A stretch of DNA of 64,000 nucleotides from Lobosporangium transversale (lineage: Eukaryota > Mortierellomycota > Mortierellomycetes > Mortierellales > Mortierellaceae): NCBI RefSeq assembly GCF_002105155.1, contig NW_019029035.1:186001-250000 (forward strand), read 5' to 3'. A program made the position numbers and the translations under genes. Shown piece after piece: positions 12,828 through 25,872 of this stretch (position 1 is the first letter of the stretch; each line of letters opens with the position of its first letter). The notes beneath the pieces are model-generated. The model searched no databases. It was given only the letters and a program-made list of their open reading frames with translations, and was not told where the DNA came from.

Positions 12828-13484
12828 ATGTCTGCGGGTGCTCTCCTTACTGCTCGCATCTTGTTAGTGCTTCTCGCCACGGTTATCCTTGTGGCTAGTG
12901 CCTTTGTTGTCATCAAAAACCGTCTCTCGCTAGGAAGTTTGACATGGCCTACATGGATGCCTTTGATACTCGCTATCCTGTCTGATCTGATCTACTCGCT
13001 CTCACTTGGCAAACGCGCATTTATCTCGCGTGGTTACAGATGCACCTTTTTAGTTCTACTAGCAGTTGCTTGGTTTGTTTCGCCCAGTTACCGGATCAAC
13101 CGGATGATGCACTATCGAGGGAGGTTTCTCCAACTCTGGAATTGTGGTGTAATCGATTGTACTCTGGCTATGATAAGCGACATCTGTGGGTTCCTCATGG
13201 GGCTCTTTGTACTAGTAGAGCTGTCATTGGCATATAATTACGAGCGCAAACAATCACAGAAAACATCGTCTACATCCATTTTCGTGGCACCGACAGCCCA
13301 TCAACAAACACATTACATTCAATTGGAGCATCAGCACCAGCAGCAACCCGTGGCATTATCATACCCATACCAACACCAAGGATATGATCAAAGACATCCT
13401 TTGCAGTCTACACACTACGAACAGCTTCCAGTTACAGTAGCATATCAACCTGCGTCAGCACCTTCTGGCTCTCCATATTATTGA
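12828..13484 (+). CDS. Small four-helix membrane protein with Gln/His/Tyr-rich tail, 218 aa
   Basis: A single-exon frame starts with MSAGALLTARILL. Four hydrophobic segments are seen at about residues 7-29, 41-58, 70-87 and 105-135, arranged like a MARVEL-type or other small tetraspan membrane protein. The second loop has a basic cluster (YRINRMMHYRGR). After residue 140 comes a cytoplasmic-type tail rich in Gln, His and Tyr (HQHQQQP). No signal peptide cleavage is needed because the first helix can be a signal anchor. I do not recognise a specific family, and the MARVEL resemblance rests on topology only. A TATA-like box lies 140 bases upstream. Confidence 0.75.
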   Translation: MSAGALLTARILLVLLATVILVASAFVVIKNRLSLGSLTWPTWMPLILAILSDLIYSLSLGKRAFISRGYRCTFLVLLAVAWFVSPSYRINRMMHYRGRFLQLWNCGVIDCTLAMISDICGFLMGLFVLVELSLAYNYERKQSQKTSSTSIFVAPTAHQQTHYIQLEHQHQQQPVALSYPYQHQGYDQRHPLQSTHYEQLPVTVAYQPASAPSGSPYY

Positions 13485-13869
13485 TAGTCTGTACCTCTCA
13501 CAGGCGCTGCGCTATAAAGATTTATAATAATTAACATATCGTAGCAAAAAAAATACATGTAAAAGTATAAAACTCTTGCACTTTTGTACACTCGTGCTCA
13601 TTTATCTATTGCTTGTGGATCGGATGGCTCCATGATGATTGACAAATAATTCCCGCCAGAGTACACACATGGTATATTTTGGCGGGGTGGATTCTTAGGT
13701 AAAGTTCACTCGTTCAGTCATAGAATTGCAAAAGCGCACGTTCTCATGTTGTGAGCTTCCACACGTTGTTCTCATTTGAATGCAGACATTTATCCCATAC
13801 ATCCACACTCGGGCCACAGCCTTCCATAATAAAAACAGCTGCTTGGTCAGGTCCTTTCTCGCTTTCGAT

Positions 13870-13902
<33 letters not shown>

Positions 13903-14166
13903 GATATAAACAGTACGAAGAGGGGCATACGAGATTGCAGAGACAAATAGGTTGATATGTATAGAAGACAACTAGATGTGCATCTTTCCTTCACTCTTTT
14001 CTCTTAGTTCTTTTTCATTTTCCCACACCTATTGGAAGAAGGAACCATTATGTGCCAAAGTATCTATTTAGCTCCTTGTTGACCACCCTTTCTATTTTTC
14101 TTTTAATATTCATTACAAGAACCCCTTCTATTTTATCAGAAACTCTCATTGCGCCACTAAATCAGA
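13485..14166. other. Intergenic region
   Basis: This 682 bp spacer contains an A30 tract at about 13870-13900 and otherwise AT-rich sequence. A TATAAAA string at about 13566 has no ORF close behind it. ORFs on the minus strand here are built around the homopolymer and are not credible genes. The last 150 bases are presumably the promoter and leader of the PHO81-like gene. Confidence 0.55.
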
Positions 14167-17100
14167 ATGAAGGTAGATGAAAGAGAAAGATGATCCCGAT
14201 GCTGAATTCAAGCAAGTTCTATTTCTTCATTGACTCTGTTACTCTTTTTTACTCTATTTCACGTCTTGTAGTTTGGGAAGCAAATCCAGTTCCAACAGAT
14301 TCCGGAATGGCAAAGCCATTACATGAACTACAAGGGTCTAAAGAAAATTATCAACTCGCTTATTCAGGAAAAGACTCTGACTGCTGTTACTATCACAGCT
14401 TCACCTCCACCGGGATCTGATCTTGTTCAAGACTCCGACGATGTGAACTCTCCTGACCTTCAATCGCAAAAGGCAGCCTTCTTTTTCAAACTAGAGCGTG
14501 AGCTTGAGAAAGTACTTTAATGTCCTTCATTAAAAAAAAAAAAAAAAAAAAAAGGCGAAGCAACCGGAGTACCTTTGTGTCCCATGCATTGACATCGCGT
14601 AAATTTTTTTTAGGTGAATTCATTCTATCTCCAAAAAGAGTTGGAGCTCAAGGTGCGCCTACGTTCGTTAATGGACAAAGAAAAGGTGGTTTTGTCGCGC
14701 CAGGGACGCTCAGGGACAAATTCCTCTATCAACTCGCTAAAGGAGGCGTACAGACAATTTGAGCATGATCTCAGCAAGCTACAGGTTTGTTATGATTGTA
14801 AAGATGTTTATAGACTGAACTCCAAATTCTGCGGTGTTGTATTCATTCGGGTTTGACTTTTTTTTTTTTTTTTTTCGCACAGAAATTCGTGGAGACCAAT
14901 GGTACCGGATTCAGAAAGATCTTGAAAAAATGGGATAAACGATCAAAGTCAACAACAAAGGAACTCTACTTGGCCCGTCAGATTGATCTCCAGCCATGCT
15001 TCAATCAGGAGGCTATGGTGGATTTGGCAGATAGTGCTGCTCATCATCTCCTTAATCTAGAGAGTATTCAGCAAGGCCAACCTCCGTCTGTTCCCTCCAG
15101 TCCGGCCATTGTAAAGCCTATGCATGGTACAGCCATTTACCCTTTTTCGTCATCCGTCCAACAATTAATGGATGAGCTAGAATCCGATCTTTTCAATGCC
15201 ATTATCACAAATCAGTCAATTGTAGTACAAGAGATCCTGACCCACCGTATCCAGACACCTTTAGCAATCCAATCTAGTAATTTTGGGATGGAAACGCTAC
15301 AAAACGTTGTCAGCAGCAATAATTTGAAGCCAGGCCATGCTCGCGAGGTCGTATCACGTGTACTCTGGAGATGCTGCTCCGAGGATGGAGTCTCTGATAA
15401 TTTTATTCAGCAGCTAGTGGACACTGGGCTGGTTAATTTTAAATTTGTAGATGATATCAGTGACCGCAACTGTCTGCATGAGGCTGCAATGGTCGGAAGG
15501 TTGCCGTTGCTCAAACTCGGAGTAGAGCATGGAGTTAGTCCCGAATCCACGGATGTGTACGGAAGACGGCCTTTGCACTACGCCTCGATGCATGGATTCG
15601 CCGATTGTGCCACTTACCTGCTATCATCAGGAGCATCCATGACTGCGACGGACCATGACGGATGTAGACCATTCATCTACTCGGTCATGAATGGTCACGC
15701 TAAGTGTGTCGAGATCTTCTTGGCTAGCAACGTAGAGATCGAGCCTTGCAAGGAAGGTGATCCTATACCGCTCAGTCTTGCTTGCCACTATGGCCACGAG
15801 GACATTGCCATGATGCTTATTAACCGCGGTGCAAATCTGCATGCCAGCAATGCTGATGGATTAGAGCCATTGCATATCACTTGCCGTGAAGGACATACTC
15901 GCTTAGCCAAGACATTAACAACAAGAGGAGCACGTTTAAATCAAGAAGACAAGTATATGTGCTGGACACCTTTGTTTTATGCCGCAAGCGAAGGGCATAC
16001 TGAATGTGTCAGAGTCCTTCTAGAGGCGGGTTGCCGTGTTAATGTGGTGGATGAACACGGAGAAACTCCTATTTACTATGCAGCAAGTGAGGGCCATGCA
16101 GACTGCGTTGATCTTTTGGTTCAGGCTGGAGGAAGAGCAGAAGGAATAAAACCACCTGAATCAGCCTCAGACATTGTTATGGAGGCTGCTTCATCAATAC
16201 CCAATAGCATTATGAGTGCTCCTGCAATAGCTATAACCGACTTGGAAATGGCAGTGGATCCTGAAGGCCTGACCACCATAAATGATCTTGACATGGAATT
16301 GATCCCATCACTTGCACTTCCACCTCCCATCATTCCTTTCAGGATCTATGGACATAACTACCTAGACAAAAAACACCAAGTCAATCTTACGCTTGGGCAT
16401 TTCCCTCAAGATCAACCTGGAACCCCTTTCGGCCCTGTTCGTCTCTACGGAGCTGCTCAAATGTCCTCATTCAAGCTTGTCATCTCATCTCGACCTGATA
16501 ATGGCATGATTCCGCATAATGTAATCTTGCCCTTGGGAGAGAGCAGGAGGATATGCGGCTTCCAGGTTGATTCGCTTGACCATTTCACTGTGGAGTTTGA
16601 CATATTCCCCACATTCGGGTCCAAGCCCATTGGTCGTGCCGTTGCTTTGCCTAGCACGTTTTCCTCAGAATCGTCCTCAGTCGGCAAAGATATTATACCC
16701 TTATTTGATGCACACTTAAAGGTTGTTGGTGAGCTTGCATTTGAGTATACAGTCATTCGACCTTTCCAAGGCGTCCAACTTGAAGTGGGAGGCAGGCTAG
16801 AGACATACTGGAAGTCGACCAATAGCATCGATTCTGTTGTTTCAACGGCTGCATCAAGTGCCCTTGATGCACCCTCATTAACGCCGCTGAGCACATCTAC
16901 TTATCGTGGGATTTTACCTCATCCATCACAACAGACATCACTATCAGGAAGCATAGTACCATCATATATCACAGCTTCATCGCTATCGGGAGAGTACATT
17001 CAGCTCTCGGTCCAAATGACTCGTGATTTTGTGCCAGTTGTATTTTCTAGCTGGAGATTGCCTGTGGAGGTGTTTGATGTGGCCTTGTCAGATGTATCGT

Positions 17101-18404
17101 TCAGTCAGCTTCAAAAGTTCAAGGAATCACTCAAAGATTACAATGATGCTGAAGAAATGGAGAGTATTAATAGTACCCGGAAAAGTAGCCAGTGGAGACG
17201 CATAATATACGACCGATGGATGAGCTTAGAACAGGCACTCAAGGTTCGTCTTGCGTTTTGTACGAATCGGTTTTTTACTCATGCTTTGTGTGCTAGTATG
17301 ATCTAATGTTTGATTTTCCCACTTTAAACCCTTTCTCAGATTTTGCCCAAACGCATTGGAATCAATCTGGAATTCAAATACCCAACGTCCTCTGAGAAGC
17401 GATACTATAGACTGACAAATACTGCAGAACTTAACAAATTTGTGGACACAATCTTACAAACAGTTTATGACTCATCTTCAATAATACGACATCGCAGCTT
17501 TATGTTTTCGTCATTTAATCCTATCATATGCTCGACCCTCAACTGGAAACAACCAAATTGTAAGTTCGGGTTATGAATGGATCAAATAAAACTGAGAGTG
17601 CTTTATGAGGTTCCTGACAATATATATATGTATATTTTCCTATAACTAGATGCCGTGTTTTTCAGTACGTATGGTGGGTACAATCAACGACGCTCTCCCC
17701 TGATCACAGATAGCACAGACGCCACTCAGCGTAACTTGAAGCGCAAGGAGCCTACCGACCCTGAGCCTCTTCCGTCACCAAAGCATGGTTCAGCTGCGGC
17801 AATATTTTCTAGCATGGATGATGGGCACATGGGTGTAATTTCCAGTGCATCATCTGACACTGTCGTCTCCGCATCGACAAGTGTTTCCAACTCGCCTTGG
17901 CTCTCTAATGTTGTCGAAGGCAGCATAGGGGCTCTCGAGAAAACAGGAGGCTCAAGCACATTTGTGGAAACTGATAGACGATGCACGTCGATTAAGGAGG
18001 CTATAAAATTCGCGAGAAGCAATAACCTTTTGGGCGTGATCTGTGAAGCAACTCCACTGATCCAAGTTCCAAGTCTGATCACCCATATCAAGAAATCCGG
18101 ATTAATTTTAGCAAGCTTTGGCATGAGTAATCGGAACCCAGTGCTAGTACAGGCCCAAAAGGGCCATGGCGTGGATGCATTCATGGTCATTGGTATTTAT
18201 ATGGATGATTTATATCAACGACAGCATGTCTCACCACATGGACGAGGAAAGACTGGATTAGGCTTAGATATAGCGACCGGATCAGTATCAGGGACTTTGA
18301 GGTCACCAAGGTCTGGAGCGGTCAGTAGATTACAACTGAACGAGCTTGAAGAGGGTGTTTTGAGATATCAAAATGATATCGGACCCGGTTCCTTGGGTAT
18401 CTAA
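14167..18404 (+). CDS. PHO81: PHO81/nuc-2-like SPX-ankyrin-GDPD-like phosphate regulator, 6 exons, about 1250 aa
   Basis: Exons are 14167-14172, 14272-14511, 14614-14784, 14883-17243, 17340-17559 and 17650-18404, all GT-AG and in frame. The first exon is only ATG AAG; splicing gives MKFGKQIQFQQIPEWQ, the hallmark start of an SPX domain. The SPX domain covers about residues 1-190, with FFFKLERELEKVNSFY and the Lys-rich helix GFRKILKKWDKR that in this family binds inositol pyrophosphates. About six ankyrin repeats follow at 329-555 (for example DVYGRRPLHYASMHGF). The C-terminal half resembles the degenerate glycerophosphodiester phosphodiesterase module of Pho81/nuc-2 (RIGINLEFKYP, and FARSNNLLGVICEA). 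Known members inhibit the Pho85 cyclin-dependent kinase when phosphate is scarce and act in the nucleus and cytosol. The active-site residues of a true GDPD are not evident, which favours Pho81 over the enzyme Gde1. Confidence 0.9.
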
Positions 18405-19117
18405 GTTTGTTACCCAGAATGGCATTGGCAGTTCCTCGAGTGATAATGGATGATAGAAATGAGATAGGTGCGTTGGCTGTAGTTGATATTACTTGGCATT
18501 GAAGGCTTTCCCTCTGAAGGATTTATTTCTCCTGTACTCCTGTGCTCCCGTAGCCCAAGTTCTTACTCTCCTATTTGAGTTTGTGTGCTCTAAAGGAATG
18601 AGCACCCAACAACGCCTGCTTTTAGTATCGGATGTTTGTTACTTTCTTAGCATCCATTGCTTTCTTTGTCTATCTGTCCTTCTCTCACAATATCTTTCCG
18701 CCTTTGGTTGCCTCTATGGTTTGTTGGCACTCGACGCTATCCTCTTCACATCGCAAAACCCAAATAATAAATTTTTCGTCGTTCTATTAGTCTTTATATT
18801 GTACACTTTTGGTAACAGTTTAAGGACATCGCGTGTATACTCATTTAGAGCCGTACATAACATTCTAACAAGATCCACTTTGCAGTCTCAAGTGTATCAT
18901 TCCATCCTTTGCTAAACCTCAAAGCTCGTTGTTGTTTTTTTTTTTTTTTTTTTTTTTGGATAGACAAATGAGCGATTCACTTCCATTACTTCTGTTACGC
19001 TTTCTTATGCCCCCTTTTCACACAAAACAGCCCAATTCAGGTGCATAAGATGAATAGCAGATAAGGATTCAATTACATCCAAGAGCACTGACCCCAAACG
19101 ATGGACTGCATCTCTTA

Positions 19118-19152
<35 letters not shown>

Positions 19153-19825
19153 TTTGTCGCACCTGCAACAAGTGCAGCTGAGGGAAGAGTTAGTAATGGT
19201 GACGATGGTATGTATTATAAGCTAATAAAGCAGACAGCACCAGATGCGATATTGATAGTTATTTTATTCCTCTTTCTATGCACCCCTATCCTAATATTCT
19301 TAAGTATGCCTTGAAGCCTCCACTTGCCTGATCGGAACAAAGGTACCATCACCGCCGACTCCAGCAGGACTAACCAGCCCCTCACATATTAGCCTCAACT
19401 ATACCTGATCACAAAAATAACATCAAACTTCTTTCTTTCTCTCTCCTCTCTCTCTTTGTCTAGTCTGCACTCAATTGTGCTCCACAGAAACAAAGATAAT
19501 CCTTTCTCACCTCAGCCGTCCGTTACCCCTTTGTCACCCTGATCCTTGCTTGCCCAGATTTGCATGTTTCTCTACTGCATGATCCCCATGCTCTTCCATC
19601 GTTCGGCCTTCCTTTTATGCCTTTTTTTCTTTAATATATTGTCTTACCTCACATTGTTATTTCCTTCCATACTTGCTGCTCTCGCTTTCACACTACTATG
19701 TACTGTCTTTAATTATAATACATACATTAATATTTGTTCAGTAAGTGAAAAGATATTGAAGCGGGCCTTATAACAAAATAGACAGAGCAAATAAACAGAT
19801 ACCCAACAGCGCCACACACAAAATC
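18405..19825. other. Intergenic region, 1.4 kb, with T tracts and CT-rich leader
   Basis: It contains T23 (about 18935-18957) and T30 (about 19121-19150) runs and a CT-rich tract at 19427-19468. A 140-codon hydrophobic frame at 18493-18915 lacks an ATG at its start and owes its Leu/Phe/Val content to T-rich DNA. A second such frame at 19546-19773 lies in the probable leader. I see no supported gene. Confidence 0.55.
19427..19468 (+). promoter_or_regulatory. CT-rich tract upstream of the orphan membrane-protein gene
   Basis: The tract is made of TTCTTTCTTTCTCTCTCC-type sequence about 360 bases before the ATG at 19826. It resembles CT-rich fungal promoter elements. Function is inferred from composition alone. 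Confidence 0.3.
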
Positions 19826-22800
19826 ATGAACTACGACGCGGAGTTTGAATTCTCTCATGTGCGCCTCGCAAATTTCAAAAAGAGATCTTGCTCAATGTGT
19901 TTGCACTATCTGGCCCTATGGTTTTGTGTGGGTGGATCCATTTTATTACTCTTGACAGAAATTTTGATTAGTACCAATATTCTGTTGAGCACAGCTTGGG
20001 TAGAAAGAGTACTTCGACAGGGCTTAATAGCGGGAATACAACAAACAACAATTATAGCGACAACCACTTCATCATCAACAATAACACCTTTTCCATATAA
20101 TACAATTTCACTACCTAATAAGGATTATACGACAATTGCTGAAGATGTGCTCAGCAAAGTTAATGGGGAAGCAATGGGCTGGGTTGTCTTGGGATCGGTA
20201 GGATTAAGTGTCTGTGTATGGGTCTGGGAATGGATGATACGGGCAAGATCCATCATCAGATCCGACTATATCTCTCAAGCCTTCGTGGATAGAACGGCGT
20301 TTAGGCTCTGGAGTCTAAAGTCTTATTCACATTTCTGCTTGCTCATCCGAATTCCATGGGGCCGTACTATACGCCAGCGAATGGTGATGGGGATTTACTT
20401 TGGTCAGCAAGGCATGTATATATTGAACACTCCATCAAAAAAGATTTCATTGGGAATTGACCAGGGCCCATTCTTTGTGTCACCATGGCAATTAACGCGT
20501 CAAAGACAGATGCTCTCACATGCAATCAAAGAAAGAACCACATGCATTCTTTTTTATTTTTCTTATATTTACAATTCAAACACCGATACTTGAAACATCT
20601 TCAATTAGGATGGATGTCTGCTCTTGTCATATTTCCACGGTTAATAATCTATGGATCAATTCTCTACGCAGCGTGTTCGGTTCCTGAAATGGAATTGTTC
20701 TCATATGGACTCCAACAGCTGCAATTCGAAGGATCATCATCTCCTTCTTCATCTCCTTCTTCATCGTACAGCAGTTTGGAAGGTGGACTTTTGAAAGCTA
20801 CGTTGATGGCAATAGTAATTTCATTCAACATCCACATCCTTCGCCTTCTCAGAGTATTGCTTTCATCCATTGTCGGCATTTGTATCATCTGTTGCATTGG
20901 TCAAACCAACAAAGCCATGCGTAACGACCTTATTTCCAGGTACTAGCTATAAAAGCTATAAAAATACTCGCCCTCTTTTTTTCCTTTTAGCCAGAAGTAT
21001 TAATATGTTCCATTTCTTGACTACATGACAGGATTGCAACATTAATTGATGAGTTTCATGCTCATTCTGATGATTCTCAAGACCATACAAAAGGGATCTA
21101 CGCTGGGTGGTCGTCATTCGACTATGAATATGACCAGATTGCCATGGAGCATGATCAACCACAAGGAAATGGACAGGTTATGAAATCTGAAACGACACAG
21201 TCAATTGCGGACCACAATCATAGTCGTCCGGACAACATGCTGCTCAGCCCAACCTCAAGTGACAGTTCTTCTGCCAATGACCTCACCCTTCTAAAAAGTC
21301 CCTTTATTAACACAGAAAAGGGAATAAATAATGAAAAGGAGAAAGTTGAGATATTAGCGACAAGAACTACCGTCGTCGACTTTCCTACTAGCTCTCTTGC
21401 TCCTCTGGCAGCTGCCCATATAACATTGCCATCACCGGTAGTACTAGCAGCAGCAGCTCGTAACGAACAAAGCAACACCCTTCTTATGACACCACAGCAG
21501 CCAAATATATCTGTTGAGGCATTTGGTGAGCCCCAACTAACGGCTGTGACCACAAATGTCTCTGTCGACAGCCCACAGACTGTAATGGGGCCTATCAAAG
21601 GCTTAACCACAAAGCCGAACAAAAGTCATCCATTGCCAAGCAGCAGCTACAAATCAACACTATCTTCCTATGACGATTTATTGAAGAGTATTAATGCGGA
21701 GAAGATATTGTATCAGTCTCCATTGTTGCACCAGTCACCAACTGGTCCGCTTCAGCAGCAGCGAGGATGGGTAAATAACAGCTATAGCGATTGGGAGTCC
21801 GACATACCCGTCAATAGCCAATCCACCACTATGCATTCAATCGTATACCGCAGTGGATTTAAAGACCGAGTTAGTATCGATAGAGCTGTACACCCGTTTG
21901 ATACCATCGAATACTCCCATTCAACCAGCACTATACAAACGTATCATCAGCCTGTTATGTCGCATAACAGTAATACGCATAACAGTAATAACAATTTAGA
22001 CACTCTTATGATGACAAATAAGCACATATTCTCAAATATCAATAATGATATCCATGATGAGAAAGCAGGCATCCGTGCATCAGCAGTACCGCACCAGGAG
22101 CAAGGTATTCACTTAATAGGATTCTCGTTGATGGAAAGTTTGAGTCGAAGTGAAGGCTTGGATTCGCAAGAAACTATCGAATATTGGAGGACTCATGTGG
22201 AGCCTAGTTCACCAACTATACCTACAGTTAATTATGGTGACATCAGCAGAGATAATGAAGGTAGTAAAACTGGTCAGCAGCCACAGCCACAGCAATACGG
22301 GCTTGAGGATATAGCTATGGCGGGTTTGGATGGTGGAGTTTTTGATGGCGTTGGCTCTAGACGAGGCACTCTTCCCATTACCTCGTCGAGTCGTTGTCTT
22401 GTCGAGCAACCACAAACACTAAATTGTACCTTGGACAGCCCATCCTTGCACTATTCGACTGCGGACCTTGGAATGCCCCGCCCATCATATGCTTACGCGT
22501 ATGGCCAACTAAGAACACAAAGGCAGGGGAGCATGAGCAGCAGTGCTGATGGATATAGCTGCTCTATTGCTTCGTCGCTATCTCTCGCAGACTCACTCTC
22601 GAATCCGATGTATCATCAGCAGCTTCAAGGGCTTGCGATGACAACGAATGCACCCACAGCGCGTCATTCTTCTCATGCCTTTGCTCGTCTTCCACGCAAA
22701 TACTCCCTTCCAAGTTCCGTACACAAAACTTCACCACGACTCCCACCATCTCAGTATAACACCCGGAGGCCTAGCCGCTTGAGCAGCATGATGGCGAATC

Positions 22801-23608
22801 AGGTTGATGATGAGGACTTTGGCCTCATTGAGTGTGCTACCAATCTGAGGCCACAACAGCTACCATTATTGTTGTCATCATCGTCACCGTTTCATAAGAA
22901 ATCTCACTACAGAAGCCATAGTTTAGGCTATTGGCCTCCGGCTGGAGCCAAAATATTCAATGATATTGTGCAAGATGATGACCCAACTATGATTGACCAC
23001 ACCCCTGCCCTACCTCCGGGCACCATTATTTTCAATGCGGCAACCAATGGCAATGATTATGAAAGAGCTATGGAGCATAATCAGCATCAATCTCTTCATC
23101 CATTGGACTCACCCCCCCTTTTACAGCAGCATCATCTTCCACGGGCTGGCAGCGATCAAGGGTATTTTTACGACTATGATGGTAGCAATCGGTATTCAGC
23201 AGCTTGCCACGGTAATTACGTAGCAAATAATTTCACGAAAGACGTTGATGTGCAGGCAGCCTGGACAAAATCGTACATTGGTTTAGGATTAACATTTGGG
23301 CCAACAGATGCAGACGCCCCCATGCACATTGACAATAGGTTTCTTTCTCGACTAAACTCTATCAAAGACCACACGGACAATTACTCAATAGGCTTCAGCA
23401 ACGACAATAGCACTAATGATGTAAGCAACATCATTAATTATAGTGACTGTGTCAATCATGAGTATTATTTGTGGACGAGGAATGGCCGCGCCAAGTCAAA
23501 TTAATCAAGTCAGACAACGAATACTATGGTGGCTATGACCACGACCAGGGTTACGACCAGGATCACAACTGCTATACCTGCCATGAGTACGACCAATGTC
23601 GGATATGA
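19826..23608 (+). CDS. Orphan multi-pass membrane protein with long disordered tail, about 1163 aa in the proposed model
   Basis: The start is MNYDAEFEFSHVRL. The proposed exons are 19826-20498, 20609-20939, 21032-23420 and 23510-23608. The junction at 20939/21032 is secure (AG/GTACTA to GACAG). The first junction needs a weak GTCAAA donor, and the last uses GTAAGC at 23421. Hydrophobic segments lie at about residues 28-50, 115-136, 228-250 and 280-310, so the N-terminal quarter is membrane-embedded. The remaining 800 residues are polar, rich in Ser, Asn, Gln and His, with many SP/TP sites and no domain I recognise. A read-through without the last intron would stop at 23504. Further protein-like sequence continues to 23754 in another frame. 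The gene may be intact with unusual splicing, or may carry indels. I do not know its function. Confidence 0.55.
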
Positions 23609-24273
<665 letters not shown>

Positions 24274-25872
24274 ATGACATCAAGGATGATAAAACATATA
24301 TGTACTCGTAGCAATCCGACAGTATTAAGGTCGCTTACTCGTTTATCATCAATAGTCGCTACTCAACAGCAGAGGAAAGTTCATACACAGAACAACGAGG
24401 CAAGCCAAGCTGCAGTTGCAACTGCAACAATAGGCGGCCGTACCACCATACATAGTCATGGTTCAATCTCATTGCCATTGTGCTCAACCTCTTCAATGAT
24501 GCCCAAGAATGAGTTTGATCCACCTACACAGATATCCAAGATCAACACTCATTATTGCAGGGAGCCACAGTTGGTCATGATCGAAGGATTCGGCTTACTT
24601 CAAGGTCAAATGGATCCGAGTCGAGTATTGACAAAGTATCTGAATGTCCCTTTTGCGACTGTCCATGATCCTTACGACCATGCAGTGGCTCCAGAGCCTT
24701 GGAAAGGTATTCGTGATGCGACTATTCTCGGGTAACAGAAACCCCTTCCCTCATGTATTATGCATCTATGCGTTCCTTTTGATTTATCGAGGCAAGAATC
24801 AATTGATCTCCTTTTTTTTTTTTTTTTACAACATTCTAATATTTCCTTGCAATCATGTGCAAACGTTTCACATGCTCTGCTGATCTATTTTAGACCAATG
24901 TGTCCTCAGGAAACCCAAGCCTCCAACAATCTCTCGACTATGATGAATGGGATACCCGGGCCAGGCTTTGGATTCTCGGAGCGAGATTGTCTGAATCTGA
25001 ATATCTTTGCACCACGTTGTACGCACTATGAAAATGTGCCCGTCATCTGTTATATCCACGGAGGATTGAGTCATGGTGGAAATGCACTTCCGAAATATGG
25101 TACGCACGTATGGATAGAAGGAGAAATAATGCATTGAACCTATCTAATTCAAAAGGTTTTCATTCCTTGTTTGCCTTGAGTAGATGCAACTAATGTTGTT
25201 AAGCAATCTATTGCTAATGGAACGCCTGTGATTGTAGTCACCATCAACTACAGACTTTTACCATCTACAAAATTGCTTGAAAGCTCATCATCGCTATCAT
25301 CAGGAAGAGAGGAAGAGAGGGAGAAAGTGGACTGGGGACTTCATGACCAAAGGCTTGCATTGGAATGGGTTCATAAACATATCCACAATTTCGGAGGAAA
25401 TCCAAAGGAAGTAGCTTTAATGGGTCATTCCAGTGGTTCATCCTCTGCGGGATACCATCTTTTGAGTGTTAAGCAGCATGAAGGCTTATTCAAGAGGGTA
25501 ATCATGCACTCAGATGGACTATCATTACGGAAAGCCACTAATGATCAAGTTGACCAGCAGCAGCAAAAATATGTCTCTACGCAGCCTCGGCATGATGCTC
25601 TTTCACAAAACAAAACCTTTCCTTTGACTTGTCCAGAACAAAAGACAGTCTATTCTCAGTCAGAGCTTAGTTATATGAAAACGGTTGATATCGTTAAGAT
25701 AGACAGAGAGGTGCAGGAGAAGAGAGGGGAGGAGGGAGGTGAGAATGTAGGAAGTAGCACATCATTCTCATTCATGTCTGATAGATGCCTGCCTTATATG
25801 TCTGAGCAAGAGAAACGAGCAGGTTTTTGTACTATCGATCAATGGGTCAAATTCGCTTGGGGCCAAGTATAG
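24274..25872 (+). CDS. Type-B carboxylesterase, apparently lacking its catalytic Glu/His region, 3 exons, 450 aa
   Basis: Exons 24274-24731, 24894-25099 and 25184-25872 join in frame. The first 40 residues are rich in Arg and Ser and lack acids (MTSRMIKHICTRS), like a mitochondrial presequence. The core shows the entry motif YLNVPFA, ERDCLNLNIF, the oxyanion-hole motif CYIHGG, and the nucleophile elbow GHSSG with Ser flanked by His instead of the usual Glu-Ser-Ala-Gly. About 60 residues later the fold breaks off into a Gln/Glu/Ser-rich stretch. It ends with QWVKFAWG, which looks like the last conserved helix (WxxFA) of the family. Members are usually 500-600 aa; here about 200 residues that carry the acid and histidine are missing. 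The protein is either a pseudoenzyme or a damaged gene. The family call is firm but activity is doubtful. Confidence 0.75.

Noticed and set aside
18493-18915. 140-codon hydrophobic frame after PHO81
   Set aside because: The frame begins at a TTG, not an ATG. Its Leu/Phe/Val content follows from T-rich DNA and it resembles nothing known; it lies in the 3' flank.
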